Shown here: one piece after another, positions 23,959 through 34,849 of the stretch
Numbering within the stretch: the first letter of the stretch is position 1
Layout: each line of letters starts with the position of its first letter
Origin: Aquatica leii
Taxonomy: Eukaryota; Arthropoda; Insecta; Coleoptera; Lampyridae
Direction of reading: 5' to 3'
Assembly (NCBI GenBank): GCA_035610365.1
Contig: CM069432.1
Span: 80,108,520-80,172,519, forward strand
Length of the DNA stretch: 64,000 bases
Position numbers and translations under genes: made by a program
The notes under the pieces: generated by a model
Told to the model about the DNA's origin: nothing
Database searches by the model: none
Seen by the model: the letters and a program-made list of their open reading frames with translations, nothing else

Positions 23959-26055
23959 ATGCTACGTCTTCCTAGACAAGTAGAGTTATAACTAGAAGCT
24001 AGAGGGAATATTATTGTTTTACGAAAATGTGGACTTAAAGCACTTTTTAGAATGTTGAACTGCTAACTTGTCTCAAGTTAGTCAAAAAACGCATAACTAA
24101 AAAAGTAAGAATGAATTTTTTTTTCGCAACAAATTCTTAACTATATTTTATTTGATTCTGCTAACCTTGTAGCGCTAATTTGAAAGACGTAACTTTTTCA
24201 CTTATTTTTTAACATTACTTTATCGGTGAATTTCAGTAAACGTAAACCTTTTAGCGCAGTTTTAATTAACTATTGTTTATTTTATTAGAAAAGTGTGATT
24301 CATTATTGAGTTCAACGCAAAAAACAAGGCGCGGAAAATGATTGTCCTTTGCAGACCGCCCATAGAAGTGGAAGGCCATCTCTCTTATCTAAAGTTGAAA
24401 AAAACAACAAATCCAAGATGCTCGTTTGACTCCGTTCACAACTTCCGATACCATTCGCGAAAGACTACAGCTACATTGCAGTTTGCAAACAATAATACTT
24501 TGAAAAATGAAGAAATAAGGTGCTATCGACCTATAAAGAAACTGTTACGTATAAAAATTAGTTTCATTATTCGTGAAACTTCGGAAATTGCGCGAGTTGC
24601 TTTTGGTGATAATTTGGTTCCAAAGAAAAGTTTAGAAAATCCACATTTTTTAAAAAAATAACGGTGACGCGAGTACAGCTGGTTCTTTAAATTTTGATAT
24701 TGGGCCAATTATTCTATATTAAAACTAGATCGTTTAGCGGATTTGTGCCCCTGTACATAGTTTTGAGGGTTTCTTCGGTAAAATTAAGAATAGATACACT
24801 CTACGGCTTAGCCAGATTACTTGTTCCGTCTTCTCATTATTTAAATTTTGCATTATTGCCAGTTTTTGTTTACCTAAGAACCCGTTTATCACGGTAAGTT
24901 CAGCGTTTTTGAAATTTCCTGTAAATATCATTTCTTTATATTAGGGTTCTTAATTACCTATGGATTTACACCTATCCATATACGTACATGTATTCATGAT
25001 TATCTGACATTGGATCAAGAGTCATCAACTATAGCAGTATTGGATTCGTTTATTGATGTTATCATTAATGGTTACCAAAGACCTGTGATTTTGTACCTTA
25101 AAGACAGGAAGCGCAAACCTTGCTTTTTGCTTTTAACCTTTTATTGGAAAAATTCGTCTAGGTAAGTTGCGATTTTTGTTCTTGCGTCTCTCACTGTTTT
25201 TTTCTGTACAGGATATAATTCAACGAAATAAGTTTTTATTTTATCAATCAATTTAATTTTTATTTTAATTATTACTATGCTGATTAAACATATTTTTTTC
25301 GGATTTGATTTTATTTTTATTTAGTGTCTTCCAACGCGTTTGTTTAATTTATTGTGGCTACCTCGATCCCTTCTAGAATCCGAATCATTAACAAAATTTT
25401 ATTAGGTAACAAAACTTGTAATAACTGAAGAAAATGACTACCGGAGATTGCAGTTTTCAGAAGAACATTTAAATTTTGGTTGGAAAGGTGTTCTGCACTT
25501 TTCAAGATAGCAAAAAAGTTCTTTGGAGGCCACGTAATTCTAGATATTAATCAAAACATGTAGAACCCAACAAAAAAAGTGGGAGAATTAGTGCTGCGTA
25601 CTGCGGATGGATGAGTGATGCGGGTCCAGGGTAATTAACACGTGTCGATGGACGCTTAACTGCTCAAACTTACCTGACGATTTTGGAAGACGTTATGTAG
25701 CCCTCCGTACGAGCAGTTTATCCCGAAAGACCAATTTGGTTTGTTCAGGACAATTTTCCTATATATACGGCAGCGCTTGTTCAACAATGGTTCTTACAAC
25801 ATTCAGAAGTGGAAAGAATCCGTTGGCCGACTAAGTCACCGGATATGAACCCTATAGAGAATTTGTGGGCGGCGGTCGTGCATGGGTGGAAAGACGAACT
25901 GAACAATAACATAGAAATACGAAATATAAACAACTTGCATCGCTATATTAATGGAAAAATTTCGAGGAACTAATGTATGTGCCAATTTAATCAATTCAAT
26001 GCCAAACCGTCTACGGGAATGTAAAAAAAATAATGGATATTACACCCATTACTAG
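23959..26055 (+). pseudogene. Tc1-like transposase, split by a large insertion
   Basis: ATG 23959 opens an MLRLPRQVEL start like the helix-turn-helix of Tc1/mariner transposases. A GRPS linker follows near 24370, then LTPFTTSDTIRERL near 24430 and IRCYRPIKKLL near 24520. Homology then jumps to VITEENDYRRLQFSEEHLN at about 25410. The catalytic domain continues with GRISAAYCGWMSDAGPG, QDNFPIYTAALVQQW (second Asp) and WPTKSPDMNPIENLW (Glu), 35 residues apart (DD35E by my count), and ends NNGYYTHY with a stop at 26053-26055. The first catalytic Asp region just after HLNFGWKGVL is deleted. Several frameshifts occur before 25700; the last third is nearly clean. Confidence 0.8.
24550..25400. other. 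About 850 bp of foreign sequence inside the Tc1-like transposase
   Basis: Transposase homology stops near 24545 (after the KKLL motif) and resumes near 25405. The segment between has open frames on both strands (24338-24661, 24694-24897 plus; 24523-24708, 24734-24931 minus) but no motif I recognise. It may be an insertion of a non-autonomous element or another piece of rearranged DNA. No target duplication is obvious. Confidence 0.45.
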
Positions 26056-26495
26056 CATGTAAAATACAAATATTTAAATAAAATAATAAATCCTTTTTTA
26101 ATCATGTTTTTTTATTAAGATTTTCTGTATATAGTTTTGTTCTTGTAATATAAATATTGTTTATGTATAATTTATAATAAAATCTAAAGCACTGTTTCTA
26201 TTAAAATGTAGCAAATTTCAGTTCATTACTATTAAATTTATATTCCCTCGAAATAGTTAATACTTAAATTAAATGTTACGAAGAGAAAGCAGAAAGATGC
26301 ATTTCGCATTTTTCTAATTTTGTGAATTTTAGTTTTACAGCTTATTAAGACTTTTAGGCTAATTAGTACAGTAGTTTCATATTTGAGCATACAGTTTATC
26401 ATTAGATGAAACTTATTTAATCATAAATAACAATTAAACTTTTTTAATTATTTAAGAAAAGAACATAAATAAATAGAAAACTTGGCGAAGAAGAA

Positions 26496-26723
26496 TTTAA
26501 AACTTTATGGTACAATTTAGATATTTGCAAGTAAGAAACATGTTTTTTGAACGCTTGAGGAAGTGCTTATAAAGAATGGTTAGTAACCTCGTAATATCGC
26601 TACAAGTAATGTCTACAACGCCAATGTTGTCAAATTTAGCTAGGCGTTTTGTTATAACGTAAGTTTGGTTGTCTACCTTGCAGCTCGCGCTTAAAAGTGT
26701 CCAATTACTTTTTTGAGGCAGTG
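26496..26723 (-). repeat. Right inverted terminal repeat of the Tc1/mariner element
   Basis: Inverted partner of the left repeat, fuller than the left copy. Its last base is followed by TA (26724-26725). Confidence 0.8.
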
Positions 26724-26725
26724 TA

Positions 26726-27419
26726 CCTTTATATACATCTTTTCCTCTCTATGAACTTCTGTCTGTGATAAAATAAATATACTCGTTGTTACAACTTCTT
26801 TCTTGTTATTTGTTTTATTACAGCTTTGGGTAGATTTAAATAGTGTCTCCCATCCTAATCTCTTGGCGCCTTATTGACTTGTTTTATAATTTAGCACTGC
26901 GAGGATTACGACCCAATCTCCAAATCCAACTGAGTAAGTCGCTGGCTTTTTAAGTTACAAGCTAAGTATCATAACACTCAATCAGAATCGCACTAAACCG
27001 ACCGCGACAATACTTAATTTCTTTTTAAGTCACTTGTATAAAGATTAAATACTAGATATACAAATGTTGTGGTCGACGTCATCTCGTGGATAATGAGCCC
27101 ACGTTTAGAATTTAACAAATTGGTGCGATAACATTTGTAATATACCAACATATTACAATCGCTATAGCACCAATTTGTTTAAAATCTAACTTGGTGTTAA
27201 AGTTGATCGAACTCTGCAGTGTTTTTTTTAGATTCTAGTTTCCTTCTTTAGTTAAACAATTTCTTCCTTGCCTCTTTAAGTTTGAAATCTGACTTTATCT
27301 ACAAGATGATTACTTTAACCCTTTAAAGGTTTTTAGTTAGACTTCGATTGTTTGTTATTTTAACTAATTAGGTACCTATATAATAGCGAAGGCTTCCACG
27401 GCAGGAATCTATACTAACA
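26726..27419. other. Spacer with a hairpin next to the Penelope element
   Basis: No gene. It holds the inverted repeat at 27104-27190 and may contain the outer 3' end of the minus-strand Penelope-like element. Confidence 0.4.
27104..27190. repeat. Inverted repeat / hairpin, about 40 bp arms
   Basis: GTTTAGAATTTAACAAATTGG near 27104 pairs with CCAATTTGTTTAAAATCTAAC near 27170-27190, with complementarity continuing inward past GGTGC to GTAATAT. The loop is only a few bases. It could be the end of a foldback element or part of the Penelope 3' region. Confidence 0.5.
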
Positions 27420-27476
27420 TTAGAATGTCTTCCTGGTTTGGACCGTGTCATTGATGTTGTAACCGAAGTTGCCAAC

Positions 27477-27508
27477 GTTTCGACCACTTTCATAACGGGC
27501 TTCATCAG
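27477..27508 (-). ncRNA. Hammerhead-ribozyme-like core in the Penelope 3' region
   Basis: On minus, CTGATGA (27508-27502) is followed after 20 bases by GAAAC (27481-27477), the two conserved core boxes of a hammerhead ribozyme in the right order and spacing. The stem II bases between them pair only imperfectly (GCC with GGT, plus a mismatch). Hammerhead motifs are known in Penelope-like elements. I cannot fold stems I and III with confidence, so this may be a decayed ribozyme. Confidence 0.4.
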
Positions 27509-27540
27509 GGCGTGAGATAAATCGCAACCAGCAACTGAAA

Positions 27541-27716
27541 TCTAACTAAGAACTCCTCCAAAGTTAGGTTATCCACTTGTGAAACAAGCCATAATCTAAA
27601 CTCTGAAATGGTAAGAAAGAAAACGATAACTTGAAAAAGCAAACGAAAATCTAACAAAGAACCACTCTCGAGTTAGGTAATCAACTTGTGAACCAAGCCA
27701 GATTCTAAACTCCGTA
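27541..27716 (-). repeat. Two direct copies of a roughly 65 bp segment in the Penelope 3' region
   Basis: 27541-27606 and 27650-27716 share the order ATCTAACxAAGAAC, AGTTAGGTxATC, ACTTGTGAAxCAAGCC, TCTAAACTC with scattered differences and an offset of about 112 bp. Such duplicated tails are common in Penelope-like elements. Confidence 0.6.
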
Positions 27717-27724
27717 GAAGTGAC

Positions 27725-28118
27725 TTAAGAAGAAATAGTCTCTTTATATAAAGGAAAAGGATCGTCACGGATGGTTAAGCTCGACTCTGATTGGGTTACG
27801 GTTGATAAGGGGCGTGTTTTCGATAAATGACTAATGACTGGGAACCAAAAAGGGGATAGCTCAAAACCATGATCGCGATTGAAGTTATTGGGGTGTTTGA
27901 TGATTTCTATGCTTTCTCGGAATTTCCTGTTAAAAAAGAATGGAGATTTGGCAATCAACGAAACATTATCAAAATCTATCTTGTGACCTGTAGTAAAATG
28001 ATGTTCAACAACCGGAAATATACCTTTTCCTTATACAACGATCATATTCTAAAATGCGAGTAATGACGGAACGACAGGTTTCACCAGTGTATACTAAACC
28101 ACATGAAGAAGGAATTTG
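27725..28118 (-). pseudogene. GIY-YIG endonuclease domain of the Penelope-like element
   Basis: Continues in frame after the TAG that ends the RT: IPSSCGLVYTGETCRS matches the GIY-YIG core (VYTGET in place of YIGQT), then ITRILEYDRC. A TGA and at least one frameshift follow before the 77-codon tail frame 27958-27725 (AKSPFFFNRKFRESIEIIKHPNN). In Penelope-like elements this domain nicks the target DNA. The tail frame is clean, but the first half has two breaks. Confidence 0.75.
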
Positions 28119-29078
28119 CTATACACCTTGAGATGAAAGTGTAAGAAATTTGTCTTTGGGAAAAGGAAGAATCTGAAAGATTTTGCCTGTCGGGTTGAAT
28201 ATGGGTTTAATGTCATTCTTACGAAAGAGTTTCCCTATTTGATCTGTAACCTTGTGAATGTGGTGTAAAAAGGTCAATTTCGACTTGGATTCGGGAATTG
28301 AAATGTCCTTAGGTAATCGAGTACGTGGATGTAGACGACGATTAATAACTCTATGAATATCTCGCTTCACATAACCATAGTTCACTAAGGTTCTAGTAAG
28401 ATGACCGAGTTCCGAGTCTAGATCCTCAGGTTGGCAAATAGAAAAAGCACGATGAACCAAAGATTTAATAACAGAACCTTTCTGTGCAGGATGACGATGA
28501 TTAGACGAAGCATGAAGGTATCTGTCCGTATGGGTGGGTTTGCGATAGACAGAATGGCACAGAAGTCCGTCGGGCTTACGAGTCACAAGAACGTCAAGAA
28601 ATGGAAGAGAACCCTTACTTTCGATTTCCATAGTAAATTTGATATCTAACTGTTGATTGTTAAGATGATCAAGAAACTTAGACAATTCAAGATGACCATG
28701 AGACCAAACAATAAACGTGTCGTCAACATACCTAAACCACACTTTAGGTTTTAATATTGATGATTCCAAAGCAACCGTTTCAAAAGATTCCATAAAAATG
28801 TTAGCTACAACAGGTGATAGAGGAGAACCCATAGCAGCACCAGAAACTTGTTCGTAAAACTTGTTATCAAATTGGAAGTAAGTAGACGATAGACACTTAA
28901 TAAGAGGAACCAAACTCAAGTCTTTGCCATGTTGAGACAGAATTTGTTTGATGATAATAAGCGAATCCTTAATAGGAACTTTAGTAAAAAGTGAAGTGAC
29001 ATCAAAGCTCACGAGAAGATCTTGGGGTTCAAGTTTTATAGTTTCCAGACGTTGAATAAAATGCTGAGAGTTGAGGTA
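28119..29078 (-). CDS. Penelope-type reverse transcriptase, partial but open
   Basis: An uninterrupted frame of about 320 codons. It includes VSFDVTSLFTKVP (with a catalytic Asp of motif A), GAAMGSPLSPVVAN (motif B), WFRYVDDTFIVW (motif C, YVDD intact), LPFLDVLVTRKPDG and a C-terminal stretch with a VTDQIGKLF motif. It ends at a TAG at 28119-28121 just where the endonuclease should continue. The enzyme copies the element's RNA onto a target DNA end. The N-terminal third is missing through 5' truncation. This is the longest clean reading frame in the window, which suggests a fairly recent insertion. Confidence 0.88.
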   Translation of the reverse strand, partial: YLNSQHFIQRLETIKLEPQDLLVSFDVTSLFTKVPIKDSLIIIKQILSQHGKDLSLVPLIKCLSSTYFQFDNKFYEQVSGAAMGSPLSPVVANIFMESFETVALESSILKPKVWFRYVDDTFIVWSHGHLELSKFLDHLNNQQLDIKFTMEIESKGSLPFLDVLVTRKPDGLLCHSVYRKPTHTDRYLHASSNHRHPAQKGSVIKSLVHRAFSICQPEDLDSELGHLTRTLVNYGYVKRDIHRVINRRLHPRTRLPKDISIPESKSKLTFLHHIHKVTDQIGKLFRKNDIKPIFNPTGKIFQILPFPKDKFLTLSSQGV

Positions 29079-32000
29079 TAGTATAGATGTAGCTTATATA
29101 AAATTATATCAAAGTCACTATTTACTTATAATAAAAAAACTTAATTCAAATTTAAAAAAAATCTTTTGTTTGTCAATTATTTCTTTAATAAACTAAACTA
29201 TTATTATAGTATTTTTGAACCGCCAATGTTTTCTAATATGATAACGTTTAAATTACTGCATTGTATTTATATTTTACATAAACTTTTCACAAACTATATC
29301 GCCAGAAATATATTCAAAACAAAATTTACTTTATTGCAAGATAAACACATTTTAATTTAATTTGCTTTTACACATTTCAGGAGATATTACAACTGTATGC
29401 CTTAAGCGATGTGGTAACAGCAAACATAAGCAGCTACTTTTGTATACAATTTCTTATAAATTTTTAATTATTTTTTTTGTACACTAAAGTTTAGTAAGTA
29501 AATGTTGCATAACATAATTTCATAATTTTTTGTTAGAATAATATGTTAACTTATGTTTTAGATAAAACTATTACTTAAATTTATCTGTTTTTGTAAAATC
29601 GTTAAGCTTCAAACGCATTAACGATAGATACTTTACAAAATTAAATCAGTTTAATTTAACTTAAAATCCACATTGTTAGATGCGTTAATAATTTTATACT
29701 CGTACATATGTACAAACTGACTTACAGTTTTATGTAGTTTATAATAAATAAGTTTAAAGACCGTTAAACAGGAAAATAAAATAAACTAATTAAACTTATT
29801 TTTAAATTTTCAATAATATAAAGAAATTAAAAGTAATAAACTTGTTTTATAGTTTTCATGATGTTTCTAAATTTGAATAATAACATAAACCTTTTATACT
29901 TTAAGATGTTGGAGCTTTGTTAGAAAACTGTATGACATTTAATGTTTCCGCACTGGTTATATTGGCCAGTCGTGCATAACGTTTTCGACTTCAGCTGAAA
30001 ATCCAACAAGAATACAAAAACATTTATTGAAATTGGCATCGATCGTAAACGTTTTATATTTAAATTTTGTTTTTAAAATAGGTTTTTTTGTTAGTAAATT
30101 AATTAGTAATATTTCTAGCCACAAAAATATTATTTTAACGTGTGAAGCTTAATATGTGCTGAAGGTTGTGATGTACATGAAAATAGTGAAAACAGAAGTG
30201 TGTGGTGATAACTGACAGCAAACAACTGTTGTTGGTACAATAAATTACAGAAAGTTTTAACATAGTTTAGTCATAGTCATAGCGACATGCTTCCCTGTTA
30301 TTCTACATATATTAATTTTAATATCATTTATCAAAAATCTTACTTTCTTTTATCATTTTTTATAACTCATAACGTTAAATAGTCGCAATATACATCTGCA
30401 CATTCACATTATGGTAATTTCCTATTAACGTTAAGAGAAGGGAAATATAAGATAAACTTCAAACATATTTTATCAAAACCGATTATCAAGAAATATATTT
30501 TTGTATTCGTATTCGTGCCAATACTACAGTATTTCGAGTCGCTGATGCCAAGTTTATCCGCAATCTCTTTTCTTTATGCGGAAGCAAAGAATTCTTTATT
30601 ATTTCTGCAGCAGTCTGTAACAGTGTGAAGTAGCTGCCAAAGTTAGAAATTTTAAAATGAATAAACGTTATAACTGAATAGTTTAGAAATTTTTCTATCT
30701 TGTCATAAGGTATGCAAATTTTTCATTGATACACAGTAGACTTTGTCTTTATTTTATATATTTTAAAACTATTTAGTTTTAAATGTTGAAAAATTAATCA
30801 AACGTATTTACTGCTATTTACATAACATCTACATTAGATCTAACTACTTTTTATATTTATGGTACTTGCATCAAAAGTATTTAATAACAAAAAACATTTA
30901 TCAAAATATTAAAATATAAACAAATAAATTAATATAGTATAGTATAGCTATCTAGTAAATATAAATCAACAACAGCAATAGCAACACGAATGAAAACAAT
31001 TTTTTAAAACCAAACTATGTGTACTAAGCCTACTAATTGAAGTCAATAAGAAATAAAAAATTATTAGGCCTTGAACTTGCAAAATACTATAAAATTGTTT
31101 TTCAGTTAGTAATCTATCAATAAGCTAATAACTAATTTAGTTAAATTTTTAACTTTTGAATTATATTAATTTATTTGAAAAATTTGTGTTTTTTTTTAAT
31201 ACTGACTCTAACTGTATGCAGTTTGTTGCTTTTAAAATGCTATAAACGCATTGACAAAAATTCATTCTCAAGCACGAAAGTTCAATTTTGCGCACTAGTT
31301 ATATAAATAAACCCTAAACCTAATAATCTTTCTTTTTTCCGTTTTTAATATGTATTATAACTTTTTAAAACCGGATACCATTTGAACAATGTTTTTCAGA
31401 AACTGTTAGTTTTTATGATAGTTTTTAATTTTGTATATACTACAATTTAAAAAAAAACTTAACTTTTATGTGCATTTCAACGGTTCATTTTCTGAATTCT
31501 GTTTTTTTTCTAGTTTATAGTCTCTTTCCAAATTTTGTAGTTTTCAATTTTTCTAATGTGTATCTGAAAAACTAAAGTCGCTTATATCTTGTTTAATAAT
31601 TTGTTCGTATGTAATTGTTTTCTACCAGTTACCAGCAGTGTCTTCAAGTACAGTACAGTATAAAGTTCTCCCATTCCTAAAGAGTCCTAAAAAGGCGAAA
31701 CGGTGTCAAGTGGTTCACTCTGGTAGCATTTTCACATTTGCATTTACATTTTTATACCTTGTAGTTTTAGCCAGTGGCATAAAATCACTTTTCAACGTTT
31801 CCATCTCTATACCCAAATAACAAAATTCTCGTAAAAAGATATATTTTTAACACCATTTCTCGGGTATCAAATACACATCATTTTAGCCACTTTTTTCATA
31901 CAAAATTTGTGTTGAAAATTTCGCATAAAATCGGTATCTATAAACTGTCACTATCACTTTTGATGCATCAAAATGATATACCATGTATAAGAAAGACGAA

Positions 32001-33335
32001 TGTCACTTTGATGCCAAAATCAAATTTGTATTAATTAAATTATATGCTACCATGTTGATTAATAAAAATATGCACAGTATAAATATTGATTAATTTTTTA
32101 ACTTTACTACTATGTTTAGTGAAGATCTAAACTTATAAAAAACACTGTAATTACAAATCACATATTAGAATACAATGTTTTAAACTTTTATATGCTAGTA
32201 GACATTGTTTTAATAAGCATTTAAATTAATAAAAAAACTGAGGTTATACCACGTTATACTTCATCGGACAAAACACTTATTTAAGTTCATTCGCATTTTC
32301 ACGAATTAAAATACCATTAATTGCACAGTGTAGTTAAGATATCGCGTATATTAATACTTTTAACCCGGAATTGATATCTTTTAGTAACTTCGCCGTTAGC
32401 GTGCGCTACAATTCAATTCTTATTAAGTTTTTGGTCCCAAGTTGCAAAATGACCTATCTTTTCTTAAGCTCGAGCTCAACTCATCCCCGCATTTCCTTTT
32501 TCGCTCACGGTCAAAGATATCAAAACGCTTATTTCACATATCTGCAGTTGTTTTTTTATATTGCATTCCTGTTTATCAGTTCATGTCACGTTTGCGTCTT
32601 TTAACATAACCATAAGATTAAAACCTACGTATTCTAATTCTATACAAAATATTCGAACAATGTTTTCTTTAATAACGATCATAAAGTGTAAAGTAAAAAA
32701 AAATGCCTGCTACATTATGCGTAAAATACACAATAGATTGAAAGAATAACTACACATATTTGATTCCTATCATAGTGGTAAATAAATTGCCATCTTTAGA
32801 TTAATAATTTCCGAGAAAAATATTATGCAACGTTTGCAAAATGACTAATATGAAAAAGTAAGTATAACGCTTTCATGAATTTTGTATGAACTAAACCACC
32901 AAGCTATTAACTATGAAAATCGTACCAATAATTTTGTATCAAAATATTTTCATTAAAATGACACTCGAATGTCAATAAATTGATACCAATGCTGATTGGG
33001 TAATATTAGAAGCCCGAGCTGTATGAAATAATTAAAGAGCACAAATCCAAAACCAAGATATAAAGTAAATGTACGTTTCTCCGACCTCTTTAGTTGCGGC
33101 TACAGATAATATTTAAAAATAAGATGTAAATACATTTGGACACGGGTCTTTTATTTTTTTATTTATTTACATATACGTACCTAGAGGTAACTAACTAAAT
33201 AGGTAAGTTGAAAATTGAAATTGTGTTCATTTTACCAACCTCTTACTACTACTACTACTCATAACGTTGTTCCATTGTAATGACTGCAGATTGATGGGTC
33301 ACTTTTTTTCTTTGAGGTTTTAATAATGGTTTTTG
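29079..33335. other. Long AT-rich non-coding stretch
   Basis: No recognisable protein, terminal repeats or RNA gene. The open frames at 31638-31820, 32371-32604 and 32561-32749 have no motif I know. A short TAC trinucleotide run sits near 33243-33261. Confidence 0.5.
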
Positions 33336-34337
33336 AACATTTTCTTTTCAGGGTATTCCAGCTTTTTCAATGTCTTTCTTTTTCTTTTCCATGTTGGAAT
33401 TAATGTATTAGTAGCTTTTATCACTTTTTCTTTATTTTAAGCCTCTGGCCAAAACATTACTTTTTTAAACGGAGTGGGGATATTTTTAAGAGGAGTTTGC
33501 ACATTTGGTTTTCTATTGCCTTTATTAACGTTAAAGTAGCTTTTTGTTGACGTAGTTTTATGTGGAGAAATATAATTGGTCGTTATGTTTTCTCTTTCTT
33601 GAATGCCAGAGGATTCACGTCTTGATTTCGTTAACGAAGTTTTAGGCGGAGAAATATAGTTAGTTGTTTTGTGTTCTCTTACTTGAATGCCAAATAAAAT
33701 CATGCGCCGATACTTCCGGTTCACTGTTTTTTCTTTGTATACGGAATCATTACCGTCTGTATTCATTTCTTTGTTAACTTGATTTAGTATCTCAAGAGTA
33801 CCGTCTGGTTGAACTTCTAAATCTACAACTTCATTTCTCGACCAAAAGCTTTCATCAAACGTTTAACGTTTACGTAGAACGTTTAGCACTAAATCATTTA
33901 TGTTACTTATTGATGATATGTTTGTTTCTAAGGTCAAATTATGTTCGTCTTCTGGTTCTGAACTGAATTTATTTTTAATTTTTTGCCAAAAATGAAATCC
34001 ATTTTCATCATTCATATAACCATTCCCATCTTCGCCGCATATCTTGAATTGTTTCAAGGTATTTTTTTTATTCGTTTTTCAATTTCAAATATTGTTTTTT
34101 TAATTCCGGATGTCTTGAAAGTAAACCTTTTTACTAGTGCTTTTCTGGGATGCCGTTTTTAAATGTATTAGGTCTTTGAAGCTGACCTACTAACTTTGCC
34201 ACGATCTCTATCAATTGGCTTCTGGTAACAGAAAAACCAATACCTTCGAGATAGAAAATCCACCGGATTACGTTATCCTCCTCAGTTTTAGTAAGACCGG
34301 TTTGAACATATTTTGTAAATACGATATTTGGGTACAA
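33336..34337 (-). pseudogene. Pogo/CENP-B-like transposase derivative without catalytic domain
   Basis: The minus frame at 34337-34134 is the CENP-B/Tc5-type helix-turn-helix region of a pogo-group transposase: EEDNVIRWIFYLEGIGF, SVTRSQLIEIV and RPNTFKNGIPEKH. After a broken linker, 34057-33863 gives a CGEDGNGYMNDENGF stretch reminiscent of the start of the DDE_1 domain. The rest of the catalytic core is missing, and the frame 33766-33437 ends TPFKKVMFWPEA, like the C-terminal tails of Tigger/jerky-type proteins, with a further Lys-rich stretch to about 33340. It therefore joins DNA-binding and tail regions without the catalytic core. Several stops and shifts remain. An internal duplication is noted separately. 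Confidence 0.6.
33552..33695 (-). repeat. Internal tandem duplication in the pogo-like C-terminal frame
   Basis: Two units about 84 bp apart encode GIQVREHKTTNYISPPKTS and GIQERENITTNYISPHKTT. The duplication is in frame, so it arose while the frame was open or by chance kept phase. Confidence 0.6.
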
Positions 34338-34849
34338 ATAAAATTGAAAATCTTACTATATTCTTTTTTTGCGCTGTAAATAACGAATACCATATCTTTC
34401 CCTGATAATTTCTATGCGGTTGTTGTTGAGAACAGATTTGTTTTGCCAAGAACCCTTTACCAACCACTTTATGTTTGCATTTATTTTTAATGTGTTAGTG
34501 TTATATGAAATTTTATATATGTTATTGAATAAAAAAATTCACATTTTCACGTAATACTAAAATAATGTACATTTCTTACCTAAGTAACTTGCAATTTACC
34601 AAAATTTACTTTACCTGCACTTTGTGTTTATGTTAACAATATAGTAAGATACTTAATGCCTTTTCAAATAGCGCGAAATAACTGAAGCCATACAAATCAT
34701 TGTTTGTGACGGTCTGCATACACGATAACTTTATACTTGAACTTCTTAAAACAAACACTTTCAGTTTAGTACCATTTACAGATTTTGAATTATAAGGCAA
34801 AATTCAAAGTGGTCAGTATAACTTGCAAAGTCGGTGAAACGTACACTTA
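34338..34849. other. Spacer between the pogo-like and piggyBac 2 relics
   Basis: AT-rich; possibly decayed end of either element. No terminal repeats recognised. Confidence 0.4.

Larger units (their letters stand above)
22200..26723 (+). mobile_element. Tc1/mariner element with long inverted ends, interrupted
   Basis: The outer 34 bp at 22200-22233 and 26690-26723 are inverted copies with two mismatches and begin CACTGCYTC, as in Tc1-type ends. The right end is followed by TA, the expected target site; the left is preceded by CA, presumably a mutated TA. A further inverted block pairs about 22247-22307 with about 26496-26560, so the terminal repeats were originally about 200 bp, and the left one has lost roughly 110 bp. 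Between them lies a broken transposase (23959-26055). At 4.5 kb the element is far longer than a normal Tc1 element, so it must hold later insertions or a captured segment. Confidence 0.8.
27420..29078 (-). mobile_element. Penelope-like element, 5'-truncated (copy 1)
   Basis: Minus-strand element with RT (29078 to 28119), GIY-YIG endonuclease (28118 to about 27725) and a 3' region to about 27420. The RT homology begins abruptly inside the fingers at 29078, next to plain AT-rich DNA, which fits the 5' truncation common in Penelope-like elements. The 3' region holds a direct repeat and a hammerhead-like core. A second copy of the same family at 49.2-52.9 kb shares this 3' region closely, confirming a repeated family. 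Confidence 0.85.

Noticed and set aside
24550-25400. The interruption of the Tc1 transposase as an intron
   Set aside because: No convincing splice sites bracket the homology break, and Tc1 transposases normally lack introns.
28431-28649. 72-codon plus-strand open frame
   Set aside because: Antisense of the Penelope RT.
29079-33335. Search for tRNA, rRNA or further element ends in this gap
   Set aside because: I could find no cloverleaf boxes, rRNA-like blocks or paired termini by reading; a covariance scan would be decisive.
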